Assembly (NCBI GenBank): GCA_036736205.1
Contig: DAINMX010000090.1
Location: forward strand, 1-21,812
Length of the DNA: 21,812 nucleotides
Direction: 5' to 3'
Source of the DNA: XYA12-FULL-58-9 sp001798605
Lineage (GTDB): Bacteria > Myxococcota > XYA12-FULL-58-9
The position numbers were made by a program, and so were the translations under genes. Positions 16,101 to 21,812 of the stretch are shown piece by piece (within the stretch, counting starts at the first letter, position 1; each line of letters starts with the position of its first letter). A model generated the notes under the pieces. That model was not told the DNA's origin and ran no database searches. It worked only from the letters and a program-made list of their open reading frames with translations.

Positions 16101-16313
16101 ATCAGTAATGGTCCCCTCGGGCTCGAGATGCGTGCGCGAATCGCTTTTGTTGACTACGTCAAACAGAACCCTCAGGGCACCAAGGATTACGGAGCAGCGT
16201 GGAATGCTTTCGGTATTCACGAAGGAAAAAGCATTCGACATCAAACGCTCAATTCCTTGGAGGAAACCGAGCGGATGAAGTTGTTCGACTTCGCCAAGAC
16301 ACTTTCCGCGTAA
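13131..16313 (+). CDS. Large (1060-aa) predicted alpha-helical protein of unknown function
   Basis: I do not recognise this protein. The start is fixed by AGGAG 7 nt upstream. It has no signal peptide, no transmembrane span and only two cysteines that I can find, so it should be a soluble cytosolic protein. The N-terminal 30 residues are Asn/Gln/Val-rich. A mainly helical region runs to about 500, then a Pro/Ala/Val-rich linker (about 503-565), then a second helical region to the end. Around residues 830-960 short amphipathic helices recur (KLLGTGKRGEAADIIVKLAA, KLAQEILPKLNDENVESLLS), like an alpha-solenoid of HEAT type, but without a clear repeat consensus. Codon use looks normal and there is no frameshift, so it is probably expressed. 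It follows the Ser/Thr kinase gene in the same direction, and its many Ser and Thr residues would allow phosphorylation, which is only inference. Confidence 0.85.
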   Translation: MSGDNTVNVTNPVVANQQVDEQQQRNLDVNNAVRRGIDAFDANLAKGFRCLRGPDHKVQFVKIGSDREMETLGGPVQLEVPEGMELGALQANIVGQLQKIAEEKIGRRDQYENTARMPMFHEIDNKVQGLAPVKVKIPEELLKWASPTPTQMIDSRSDNEIRKLLTGISVGSARQLASDPDLKGRAALTNMWLNMDYGGAINRATEDRKQMDKVANALATTAVTAEETNAWIFGGEVEGNKIRGIIDKDEQQKVLSYLVTTDKTADTSRASEVLSRAIAKGETSFINAAYKGHQDLFLQLDTPSLVKLSKMNLGEGAMPSGPQMAGSIITMQALELAGHRSSKLDVDVLFDAKDGNPEFAKAALSKDLLLQLHSANVSTGAVAGGIASSMLTADFSLLAKTAQDNPALVKDILLNPASQDEIFKNINNGGEKTNRDTFAVAVGTVLASDAISTEDRVKVAKAILGHKHYERTMRKVGKQDFRKAGAFEALLIKTVREGSEQISQTAATVATSAEVAKPEVAKIADERVALTIDEPPPAAQEDKIVPKEITQVSPEARRAPASAKWLTGIGVTPETNPTKLAAQVAHWGKLLQDAGYSVLGTKEGTTLKDCGPKAQQAAKDAMADAGIAPTAPDSARLEKVLLEKAPKTREVQEIKPAWVLGSIKYTNFDKFVSDSVASFEKVSRSDKDSPSAHKRMIGFATDMGAAIAKEVKNGKYGAEGLAVLEKEGKKFILEQLKAANGRHSPANYINEGNLAEAAEKAYVGIKTFIAGIDLDLEKLKSKTGTDSELKVAKEKVLQSMQKKDWGEVVKELRGFDESQKELAIELVIGLESKMDGYTVGHTKTNVATHSQRLEYAKLAADLGVADKIAPTLVKLLGTGKRGEAADIIVKLAAKDPAAAAAKLAQEILPKLNDENVESLLSHLVSKVESPKFFNLMAGGIADGLKSIDWQARRPLVETLITKLGKEGFLQLVFGSESLLKVLSDVAISGTISNGPLGLEMRARIAFVDYVKQNPQGTKDYGAAWNAFGIHEGKSIRHQTLNSLEETERMKLFDFAKTLSA

Positions 16314-16340
16314 GAGACCAGCGGCGACTGATTGCGGATT

Positions 16341-16359
16341 GGGAGTTGCGGCAGTTCCC
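16341..16359. terminator. Weak hairpin in a convergent intergenic region
   Basis: gggagttgcggcagttccc can pair over 8 bp (two G-T wobbles) around a 3-nt loop. It lies in the 87-bp gap between two converging genes, where a bidirectional terminator would be expected. There is no T-run on either side, so the call is tentative. Confidence 0.25.
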
Positions 16360-16400
16360 GGAACCAGCTCCATCGTTGCCAGAGCGGCACTGCATTTGAG

Positions 16401-17447
16401 CTAACGCTCGATGGTGGTGAGGTCGTAAGTATTGGTGCCCAAGCCCAACGCATAGGCGTTGTCGAGCCAGGTCAATGACTTCCCATCGACATTGGTTACC
16501 TGGATACCTAGGGCGCGCTTCTCTTCGCGCATCTTGTTGACCAGGTCGAGGGCGTATAGATCAGCCGCCAAGGGATCGCGGGCCACGAAAATTCGCTTTG
16601 GGGTGGTGTCCGTCGGCGAAGCCGTGCCGCCAACAGTGACGGCAACGAGGGCGTCAACGACAGTCAGCTTGATGCTACGGCGAATCGGAGCGAGCGCGTA
16701 CAGAGCTGGCAGAGCGGTCGCCAGATCGGCATGAAAGCTCCCGGGATTGTCGATGATGCCGTAGATATTCTTGAGGCTCGCGGTGACACCAGAGACTTCG
16801 TGGGTCTTGAGGACGGGAACGTTCAGGGTCAAGTCCGTGAGCTCGGTGATGATGCGTGACAGTCGCGTGCGTTTGCCCCCGAGCACTTCGCAGAAACACT
16901 CCTCATAGCCTGGGCCGTTGGCATCGGTGGTTGAGTTTTCTGTACCAATCACCGTTGCGCCGGTAGATTCGTTGGTGAAGCCGCAATTGAAGAGCTCGTC
17001 GAGTCGGCGATCCCAAACCAGGATGTCTGCACCGGTGGCATTGAGACCGGCTTTGAGGCTGTCGACAATGGCGCGAACGAGGGGCACTGAGGTCGGGCAG
17101 GAGGGGTTGAGGCAATTCACCTTGAGACCAATGCGCATCCCCGCCTGGTACTCGGGGAGCAGCACCGACCAAGGATCGCTGTGATCTGCCAAAGAGGACA
17201 ACGCTTGCTCGAGCATGGGAAACACTTTGTCAGCAACGATTTCGCTGTGCTCTGTGACGCTCGAGGGGTCGAGCACTTCGATGACGCGGGCACTGCCGCT
17301 CACGGGACCCGTGAGTGTGTTATCCTGATAGTCGACACACTCCACAGGCCAGTCACCGCCGACATCAGGAAAACAGCTCGCAACGGACACACCTGCCAGA
17401 ACCATGGCGCTGTCAGCGAGAAACTGTCGTCTGGTGCAACCTACCAT
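16401..17447 (-). CDS. DUF362-domain Tat-exported lipoprotein
   Basis: This 348-aa protein starts with a twin-arginine signal (TRRQFLADSAMVLAGVSVASC). The Cys at 25 follows a lipobox-like VAS, so it is probably a Tat-exported lipoprotein. The body matches DUF362 proteins: RIGLKVNCLNPSCPTSVPLVRAI segments (about 105-128), ADILVWDRR (139-147), and LNVPVLKTHEVSGVTASLKNIYG (about 208-230). DUF362 proteins are often cofactor- or Fe-S-associated, but their reactions are not established, and no ferredoxin CxxCxxC cluster is visible here. The ATG overlaps the stop of the upstream RCC1 gene by 7 nt, so the two are likely translationally coupled and may act together at the cell envelope. Confidence 0.88.
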   Translation of the reverse strand: MVGCTRRQFLADSAMVLAGVSVASCFPDVGGDWPVECVDYQDNTLTGPVSGSARVIEVLDPSSVTEHSEIVADKVFPMLEQALSSLADHSDPWSVLLPEYQAGMRIGLKVNCLNPSCPTSVPLVRAIVDSLKAGLNATGADILVWDRRLDELFNCGFTNESTGATVIGTENSTTDANGPGYEECFCEVLGGKRTRLSRIITELTDLTLNVPVLKTHEVSGVTASLKNIYGIIDNPGSFHADLATALPALYALAPIRRSIKLTVVDALVAVTVGGTASPTDTTPKRIFVARDPLAADLYALDLVNKMREEKRALGIQVTNVDGKSLTWLDNAYALGLGTNTYDLTTIER

Positions 17448-19267
17448 TCAATGCGGACAGGTACGTTTTTGTCTTCGTTGGTACCATCGCCAACCTGTCC
17501 GTTGTCATTTCCTCCCCAGCACCAAAGCTCACCGCCACGTTTCAAACCGCACGTGTGGAAATAGCCCATTGCAACCATGCTCCAGCCGCTTGCGCTACCA
17601 ATACGCGCGGGTACATTCTTGCCTTCGTTGGTGCCATCTCCGAGCTGGCCATAAACATTTCCCCCCCAACACCAAAGCTCACCGTCACCTTCTAGACCAC
17701 AGGTGTGGGTGATACTTGCCGCAATCATGCTCCAATCAGTGGCACCACCAATACGCACGGGCGAATATTGAGGCGCGTTGGTGCCATCCCCGAGCTGGTT
17801 CTCCAAATTTCTCCCCCAGCACCACAGCTCACCGGCTCCTTTCAAACCACAAGTGTGGTAGGTGCCTGCGGTAATCATGCTCCAATCACTGGCGCTACCA
17901 ATACGCACGGGTGCGTTCTTCTGCTGCGACGTACCATCCCCCAGCTGACCGTTGTCGTTGTCTCCCCAGCACCAAAGCTCTCCGTCATCTTTTAAACCAC
18001 ATGTATGCAAGTAGCCCGCCGAAATCTTGCTCCAGCTGCTGGCACTGCCAATACGTGCGGGCGCATTTCTTCCCTCGTTGGTTCCATCCCCGAGCTGACC
18101 GTATTGATTGCTTCCCCAGCACCAGAGCTCACCGTCACCCTTTAGACCACAGGTGTGATGTTCACCGGCCTCGACCAGGGTCCAATCACTGGCGCCACCA
18201 ATTCGCACGGGCGTGTTCTTGTTTTCGTTGGCACCATCCCCGAGCTGACCGAAATAGTTGTGTCCCCAACACCAAAGCTCCCCGTCACCTTTTAGATTGC
18301 ACGTATGGAAATAGCCCGTCGAAACAATTTTCCAATCGTTGACACTACCCATGCGCACAGGGGCGTTATTGTCGTCGTTGGTGCCATCCCCGAGCTGACC
18401 GTATTGGTTGCTTCCCCAGCACCAAAGCTCATTGTCACCTTTTGCGCCGCAGGAATGGTGTCCCCCCCCTGATACTGTCGCAACAGTACCATTCTTCACC
18501 GCAATCACGATGTCTGTTAGCCCCAAAAGCGGTGTTGCCGTCACGTCAATGCTGATCGTTTCCACAACATCATAGGCAATATCATCAAAGCTCGCAGTTC
18601 CATCCAAAGCCGTCTTTGTCATGGTGCCAGAGATGGATCCCAGTCCAGCAACCAAACTCACGGTTATCAAAGGTGATGGAGTTGACACGAGATCGCCACA
18701 ACCATCCTCCACACGGACGGCAAAGGCTGGCCACTTTTCGTTTACGTATACCGTGGTTACCGGTGCAACCCCAAAGGCCAAATGGTGGGCTACTCCAGCA
18801 AGACAACGACATGCAGATAGGCCATTGTTATCGGTGGAACAACTTTCCGCACAGGTTGCTGTGGTCAAGACAAGACAGCCATCATTGTTTGCAGAACACG
18901 TCTCGAGAGTCAGGCCGTCAACATTGCACGTCATCCCAATGCCACTGCATGCGTCGACACAGGCGCATCGCATGGACATATCGCAAAACCCAGTCTTGCA
19001 GTCGGACCCTTCCTCACAGGTCTCACCAACTGAGCAGAGACTTGGACAGCCCCCGCTACAATCGACATCCGTTTCGCGACCGTTCTGGATGCCATCGTCG
19101 CAGGTCACACACGTGCCGCAATCCTCAGGACAAGTGACACAAGTCTCGGGTTTGCCACAATACCGGTCACCACACTCTGCAGTTGACAAAGCGGAACCCT
19201 GATTGCACGCAAAAGTGAATGTCAGAGCCAAAGCAGCCCGAACCTGAGATGGATTTCCTTTGCACAT
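17441..19267 (-). CDS. Cys-rich secreted or lipoprotein with Ig-like domain and seven RCC1 repeats
   Basis: This 608-aa protein starts at ATG 19265-19267, with GAGG just upstream. Residues 1-21 form a short export signal (ALALTFTFAC); the Cys could be lipidated, although the lipobox is imperfect. Residues 30-155 are Cys-rich with Myxo-like motifs (CPEDCGTC, DGIQNGRETDVDCSGGCP). Residues about 165-260 look like a bacterial Ig-like strand sandwich. From about 261 to the end there are seven RCC1 units of 50 aa, each with (N/G)ELWCWG, a GQLGDGTN-type turn, APVRIG and a HTCGLK strand; the last unit stops after 29 residues. RCC1 units form a seven-bladed propeller, so the count fits one complete ring closed by the residue 261-279 strand. 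Such proteins are frequent in myxobacterial cell surfaces; ligand unknown. The gene ends 7 nt inside the DUF362 gene. A CopG-type antitoxin gene lies 46 nt upstream. Confidence 0.9.
   Translation of the reverse strand: MCKGNPSQVRAALALTFTFACNQGSALSTAECGDRYCGKPETCVTCPEDCGTCVTCDDGIQNGRETDVDCSGGCPSLCSVGETCEEGSDCKTGFCDMSMRCACVDACSGIGMTCNVDGLTLETCSANNDGCLVLTTATCAESCSTDNNGLSACRCLAGVAHHLAFGVAPVTTVYVNEKWPAFAVRVEDGCGDLVSTPSPLITVSLVAGLGSISGTMTKTALDGTASFDDIAYDVVETISIDVTATPLLGLTDIVIAVKNGTVATVSGGGHHSCGAKGDNELWCWGSNQYGQLGDGTNDDNNAPVRMGSVNDWKIVSTGYFHTCNLKGDGELWCWGHNYFGQLGDGANENKNTPVRIGGASDWTLVEAGEHHTCGLKGDGELWCWGSNQYGQLGDGTNEGRNAPARIGSASSWSKISAGYLHTCGLKDDGELWCWGDNDNGQLGDGTSQQKNAPVRIGSASDWSMITAGTYHTCGLKGAGELWCWGRNLENQLGDGTNAPQYSPVRIGGATDWSMIAASITHTCGLEGDGELWCWGGNVYGQLGDGTNEGKNVPARIGSASGWSMVAMGYFHTCGLKRGGELWCWGGNDNGQVGDGTNEDKNVPVRIEW
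17444..18487 (-). repeat. Seven 150-bp tandem units encoding RCC1 blades
   Basis: The string ccccagcacca(a/c)agctc and its variants recur at 150-bp steps from about 17515 to 18430, on the strand opposite the gene. Each 150-bp unit encodes 50 aa. The units differ by many substitutions, so they are old rather than recent duplications, but they are similar enough to complicate assembly. Confidence 0.85.
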
Positions 19268-19313
19268 AGGCCCTCATTTCTCACTGTGTATGGGCAGGCG
19301 CGTACTGCTGTTT

Positions 19314-19613
19314 TTACCCTGCGCTGCGACGTTTCGTTTGGGTTCGACTGGCTCCTTCTGCAACCCACCGCCGCAGTACCTGCTGATACTTCTCGTTGGT
19401 CTCCTTGGCCACCCTCTTAGCCTCCGCGATTTGGTCTTCACCTAGCCGCAAAGTCAGCTGAACAAGGGTATCGCGGCGGACGCGTTCGCGCACGGCCGGA
19501 TCGAGATCGACCCGGACAGGCTTGAGCTTGTCAAAATCGACGCCTTCCCACTGGGCCTCAAGCTCACGTTCATCTTGGGTCGGCCTACGCTTGGATGCCT
19601 TTGGCTTTCGCAT
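19314..19613 (-). CDS. CopG/BrnA-type antitoxin
   Basis: This 99-aa protein is basic at both ends and has an acidic middle (QDERELEAQWEGVDFDKLKP). It ends with a ribbon-helix-helix-like part (VQLTLRLGEDQIAEAKRVAK and the following ETNEKYQQVLRRWVAEG), the pattern of CopG antitoxins paired with BrnT toxins. It should bind DNA as a dimer and neutralise the toxin encoded upstream. The ATG at 19611-19613 has GGAGG 5 nt upstream and is preferred over an in-frame start at 19646. The gene begins inside the toxin gene (29-nt overlap). The RCC1 gene follows after 46 nt and might share its transcript. Confidence 0.82.
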   Translation of the reverse strand: MRKPKASKRRPTQDERELEAQWEGVDFDKLKPVRVDLDPAVRERVRRDTLVQLTLRLGEDQIAEAKRVAKETNEKYQQVLRRWVAEGASRTQTKRRSAG

Positions 19614-19887
19614 AGATCCTCCACCACTTTTCGTTCGTTGGCTCAAATGCCGTCACTACTCGCACCCAGCTGGTGTCATTGATCTCAAACGACACCAACA
19701 AAAATCGGTCATCAGGCTCGGGCACAAACCCAAGTGCCATCCACCTCTGCGGGTACTTGGGATGCTGAAACACCACAGGGGCCTCGTCGAAAAGGCCCTC
19801 GATATCTTCTCGCTCCAGTCCGTGGTCATCGATCTTTTCCGTATTGATGCTGTCCCAAACGAACCCACCGATGACCTGCGTTTCCAT
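19585..19887 (-). CDS. BrnT-like ribonuclease toxin
   Basis: This 100-aa protein has the BrnT layout: GGFVWDSINTEKIDDHGLEREDIEGLF (7-33), a short central hairpin with RWMALGF (48-54), strands FLLVSFEI (62-69), and RVVTAFEPTNEKWWRIY (76-92). BrnT toxins are RelE-fold RNases that inhibit translation and are autoregulated with BrnA. The motif that commonly reads I(S/T)AR is VTAF here, so the usual Arg is replaced by Phe; activity is uncertain. The toxin gene comes first and the antitoxin gene overlaps its end, which is the BrnTA order. The start is ATG 19885-19887 without a clear Shine-Dalgarno. It diverges from a Phd-PIN pair, sharing a 168-bp intergenic region. Confidence 0.78.
   Translation of the reverse strand: METQVIGGFVWDSINTEKIDDHGLEREDIEGLFDEAPVVFQHPKYPQRWMALGFVPEPDDRFLLVSFEINDTSWVRVVTAFEPTNEKWWRIYAKAKGIQA
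19618..19622 (-). promoter_or_regulatory. Shine-Dalgarno site within the toxin gene, fixing the antitoxin start
   Basis: GGAGG on the minus strand lies 4-5 nt before ATG 19611-19613, inside the 3' end of the BrnT-like gene. It explains how the overlapping antitoxin frame is translated. Confidence 0.75.
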
Positions 19888-20018
19888 GATAGCACATCGA
19901 CAATACGTGTTGTAACTACAAATAAGAACTACGTTCGTTCTCCAAACTACTTCCGATAATACTCGTTTCTTCCAATTGCTGCAGTAAGCCCTATGGGTAG
20001 ATTTCGCGTTTGGAATCG

Positions 20019-20067
20019 TTGACTGTGGTCATAGAAATAGACTAAGTTTATTATTATGACCTATAGG
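20019..20067 (+). promoter_or_regulatory. Candidate promoter and operator of the Phd-PIN operon
   Basis: TTGACT (20019-20024) and TAAGTT (20043-20048) with an 18-bp spacer make a plausible sigma70-type promoter. Transcription would start about where the ATG lies (20056), and there is no Shine-Dalgarno, so the transcript could be leaderless. The inverted repeat GGTCATA (20027-20033)/TATGACC (20055-20061) spans the -10 and start codon, and a CCTATAGG palindrome follows at 20060-20067. Both are candidate sites for antitoxin autoregulation. Confidence 0.45.
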
Positions 20068-20280
20068 GCAAACATCCATGAGGCCAAGACCCAGTTCTCC
20101 AGGCTGCTGCAGATTGCCCACACCGGCGAGGAGGTCATCATTGCCAAGGCTGGGCGTGATTACGCTCGCATTGTGCCGATTCGAGATGACGTGGACAGGG
20201 CACCGGGTGCCTATCGGGGTCTGATCGAGGGCGACATCACAGGTCCTGTGGCGATCGATGAGGCTGGGGATTGGGGATGA
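20056..20280 (+). CDS. Phd/YefM-family antitoxin of a PIN toxin
   Basis: This 74-aa protein has the compact Phd/YefM fold: ANIHEAKTQFSRLLQIAHTG (5-24), EEVIIAKAGRDYARIVPI (25-42) and a tail ending in a GDITGPVAID-type stretch (59-68) that should bind the toxin. This family is often paired with PIN toxins. Its stop overlaps the ATG of the toxin gene (ATGA, 20277-20280). The ATG lacks a Shine-Dalgarno. It shares no obvious sequence identity with the Phd protein encoded at 7.6 kb. Confidence 0.9.
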   Translation: MTYRANIHEAKTQFSRLLQIAHTGEEVIIAKAGRDYARIVPIRDDVDRAPGAYRGLIEGDITGPVAIDEAGDWG

Positions 20281-20669
20281 GTGCACGCTACCTGTTGGAC
20301 ACCCACGCCTTGATTTGGTGGATGCTCGACGCAGCGGAACTCAGCAACCGCGCTCGGAGGATCATCGCCGAGAAAGAGAATGCCATTCTCGTCAGCGCCG
20401 CGACATTGTGGGAGATTGCGATCAAGCAACGCAAGGGGTTGTTGCGTGGATGTGACGACTACCTGCGGGAATATCCTTCCCGACATGCTCGGTGGGGTTT
20501 CGGCACCCTCAGCATCGGCCCCGAAGACGCTGTTGCCGCCGGCAGCCTCGAGTGGTCCCACGGCGATCCCTTCGACCGCATGCTCGTGGCTCAAAGTCAG
20601 AATTCCAACATTCCGCTGCTCACTTGCGACGACGGGATCAATGCTTACCATCCCCTTTGTATCTGGTAG
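20277..20669 (+). CDS. PIN-domain (VapC-like) ribonuclease toxin
   Basis: This 130-aa protein is of usual PIN-toxin length. The metal-binding acids appear in order: Asp8 (YLLDTHALIWW), Glu46 (ATLWEIAIK), Asp97/Asp100 (HGDPFDRMLVAQ) and Asp118/119 (LLTCDD), so the site looks complete. PIN toxins are Mg2+-dependent RNases, often attacking tRNA or rRNA; the target here is unknown. The ATG overlaps the antitoxin stop by 4 nt, which shows coupling and picks this start over a TTG at 20271. It converges on the Cys-rich protein gene across 62 nt with no clear terminator. Confidence 0.92.
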   Translation: MSARYLLDTHALIWWMLDAAELSNRARRIIAEKENAILVSAATLWEIAIKQRKGLLRGCDDYLREYPSRHARWGFGTLSIGPEDAVAAGSLEWSHGDPFDRMLVAQSQNSNIPLLTCDDGINAYHPLCIW

Positions 20670-20731
20670 ACCGCAAATGGGACTCGGTCGCCGGTCGCGC
20701 GTCAATGCCGCTCTTCATGATTTTCTCGGGA

Positions 20732-21812
20732 TCAAGTCGACGTGAGCAAGAGCGAAACGAAGTGGTCTTCGAGCGGCGCACCATAGGCGTCGACTCGCAA
20801 CACATAGTCGTCGGCCAAAACAGGAAGGTTGGTAATGGCTTCGCTGCCTAGCGAGGCACTCTCCAGCACCAAGTTGCTCGAGCTGTCGAAGAGAAAGATA
20901 TCGGGATCCCCGCCATTCGAGCTGTCGACAAACACATCGAGGACTCCGGCGATGGGCATGGTGATGATGTAATAGTATTGTGTACCGAACTCGATGGGGC
21001 CACCAATTAGTGCGGTTTCGACGTTCGGCACCAACGCGATTGGCTCGGCCCGATGGCACGCGGTTGGCGACGTGTTGAGGTCGCAGAAAGTATTCGGGTC
21101 GACGTTGCAGTCGGTGCAGCCATCGGCGGCAATGAAGTTGCCGTCATCACATGCCTCACCCTCATCGGGGGTGCCGTTGCCGCATTGTGGATCGATCATG
21201 AGATGGACATCGAAATCCGACGCGCCGCCGCTCTGGGAAGGATAGACGACCACGATCAGATCTCGGTTGCTGAGTGTTTGATAGACGAGCGCCCCCTCAT
21301 CATCGGTGCCAGAGAGCAGGCAGGAGGGCTCTTCGTAGCACCGTTCTGCAATGAGCGCGACGGTTGCGGCCATATCGCCAAGTTCCGTGACCACGAGGGT
21401 TTGGCCCGGGAGGAGGGACACCGAAATGGCCAGCTCCGGTCCCGGGGCACCGGGTGTGCAACTGGGATCGCCCATTTCGACTGTATCGCTTGCCAGTGCA
21501 GAAAAATCCTCACCAGAAAGGCGCATGTCATCTGAGGTCATGGCAAAAGGCTGCAGGCAGGATCCCGCAGGCACGCACAAACCCACGGTCGCGTCACATA
21601 TGAGAGTTTCACAGTCTTGATACGATGGTTCATAGCAACCGAATTCGTCGGTACCGCACCAAACCAAAGTATTGTTGTCGCAGGTGTATTCCTCTGCGAG
21701 GCCGTCGCACTCAGAGACCGGGTTGCATTCGCAACCAAACGCGGGTGCGCACGATCGGGCTTCACAAGGTTCGGTCTCATAGGTGAGACATCCAGTGGGG
21801 CCGTTCGCGTGG
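20732..21812 (-). CDS. C-terminal part of a Cys-rich extracellular protein with DUF4215-type repeat (partial at right edge)
   Basis: The frame is open without a stop to base 21812, so only the last 359 codons are seen and the start lies outside the window. The first visible part is very Cys-rich (SCAPAFGCECNPVSEC, TDEFGCYEP, DCETLICDATVGLC). Then comes a beta-rich region (ELAISVSLLPGQTLVVTEL), next CGNGTPDEGEACDDGN and ADGCTDCNV, which match the DUF4215/Myxo disulfide repeat, and finally a likely pre-peptidase C-terminal-type sandwich (YYYIITMPIAGVLDVFV, DPDIFLFDS, DYVLRVDAYG). Such proteins are exported and disulfide-bonded; the function is not known. An internal TTG at 21665-21667 is not a credible start. 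Confidence 0.88.
   Translation of the reverse strand, partial: HANGPTGCLTYETEPCEARSCAPAFGCECNPVSECDGLAEEYTCDNNTLVWCGTDEFGCYEPSYQDCETLICDATVGLCVPAGSCLQPFAMTSDDMRLSGEDFSALASDTVEMGDPSCTPGAPGPELAISVSLLPGQTLVVTELGDMAATVALIAERCYEEPSCLLSGTDDEGALVYQTLSNRDLIVVVYPSQSGGASDFDVHLMIDPQCGNGTPDEGEACDDGNFIAADGCTDCNVDPNTFCDLNTSPTACHRAEPIALVPNVETALIGGPIEFGTQYYYIITMPIAGVLDVFVDSSNGGDPDIFLFDSSSNLVLESASLGSEAITNLPVLADDYVLRVDAYGAPLEDHFVSLLLTST

Noticed and set aside
17444..18487. 150-bp periodic array considered as a CRISPR or satellite
   Set aside because: Units are long, lack short spacers and translate in frame to RCC1 blades.
1..21812. Search for tRNA, rRNA, insertion sequence or integrase
   Set aside because: No cloverleaf, rRNA core, transposase motif or terminal inverted repeats were noticed by eye; a tool-based scan would be needed to exclude small RNAs.

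Overview
The window most resembles accessory chromosome of a Myxococcota-type (deltaproteobacterial-lineage) bacterium. The evidence is a eukaryotic-like Ser/Thr kinase, a Cys-rich RCC1-repeat surface protein, a protein with a DUF4215/Myxo-type Cys repeat (CGNGTPDEGEACDDGN), moderately high GC, and many short tandem repeats. The genus cannot be named. No rRNA, tRNA, CRISPR array, transposase or integrase was seen.

Left region (1-11.1 kb): a cell-surface polysaccharide locus. Three leftward genes (a 272-aa methyltransferase, a GT2+GT4 two-domain glycosyltransferase and a second two-domain glycosyltransferase) diverge from a rightward ABC-2 permease/ATPase pair that overlap by ATGA. Further right, a leftward pair encodes a Wzy/WaaL-type O-antigen ligase/polymerase and a GT2 glycosyltransferase. 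Together they could build, modify, export and ligate or polymerise a glycan. A Phd/YefM-RelE/ParE toxin-antitoxin (TA) pair, preceded by 24-bp iteron-like repeats, sits between the ABC ATPase and the GT2 gene. The toxin gene overlaps the 3' end of the GT2 gene tail to tail.

Middle region (11.1-16.4 kb): a 0.5-kb repeat-rich interval holds a possible outer-membrane beta-barrel remnant. It is followed by a cytosolic Ser/Thr kinase whose C-terminus looks like a ribbon-helix-helix segment, and by a 1060-aa, mostly helical protein of unknown function. These last two genes are co-oriented and could be functionally linked.

Right region (16.4-21.8 kb): leftward genes for a Tat-lipoprotein with a DUF362 domain and an RCC1-repeat secreted or lipoprotein, with a 7-nt gene overlap. 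Next comes a leftward BrnT-like toxin/CopG-type antitoxin pair, back to back with a rightward Phd/YefM-PIN (VapC-like) pair. Last is the C-terminal 359 codons of a Cys-rich extracellular protein that runs off the right edge.

The points most worth a second look are: the kinase with a DNA-binding-like tail beside a giant orphan protein; the glycosyltransferase whose GT2 domain has lost its catalytic signature; the iterons upstream of the first TA pair; and three different TA systems within about 12.5 kb.
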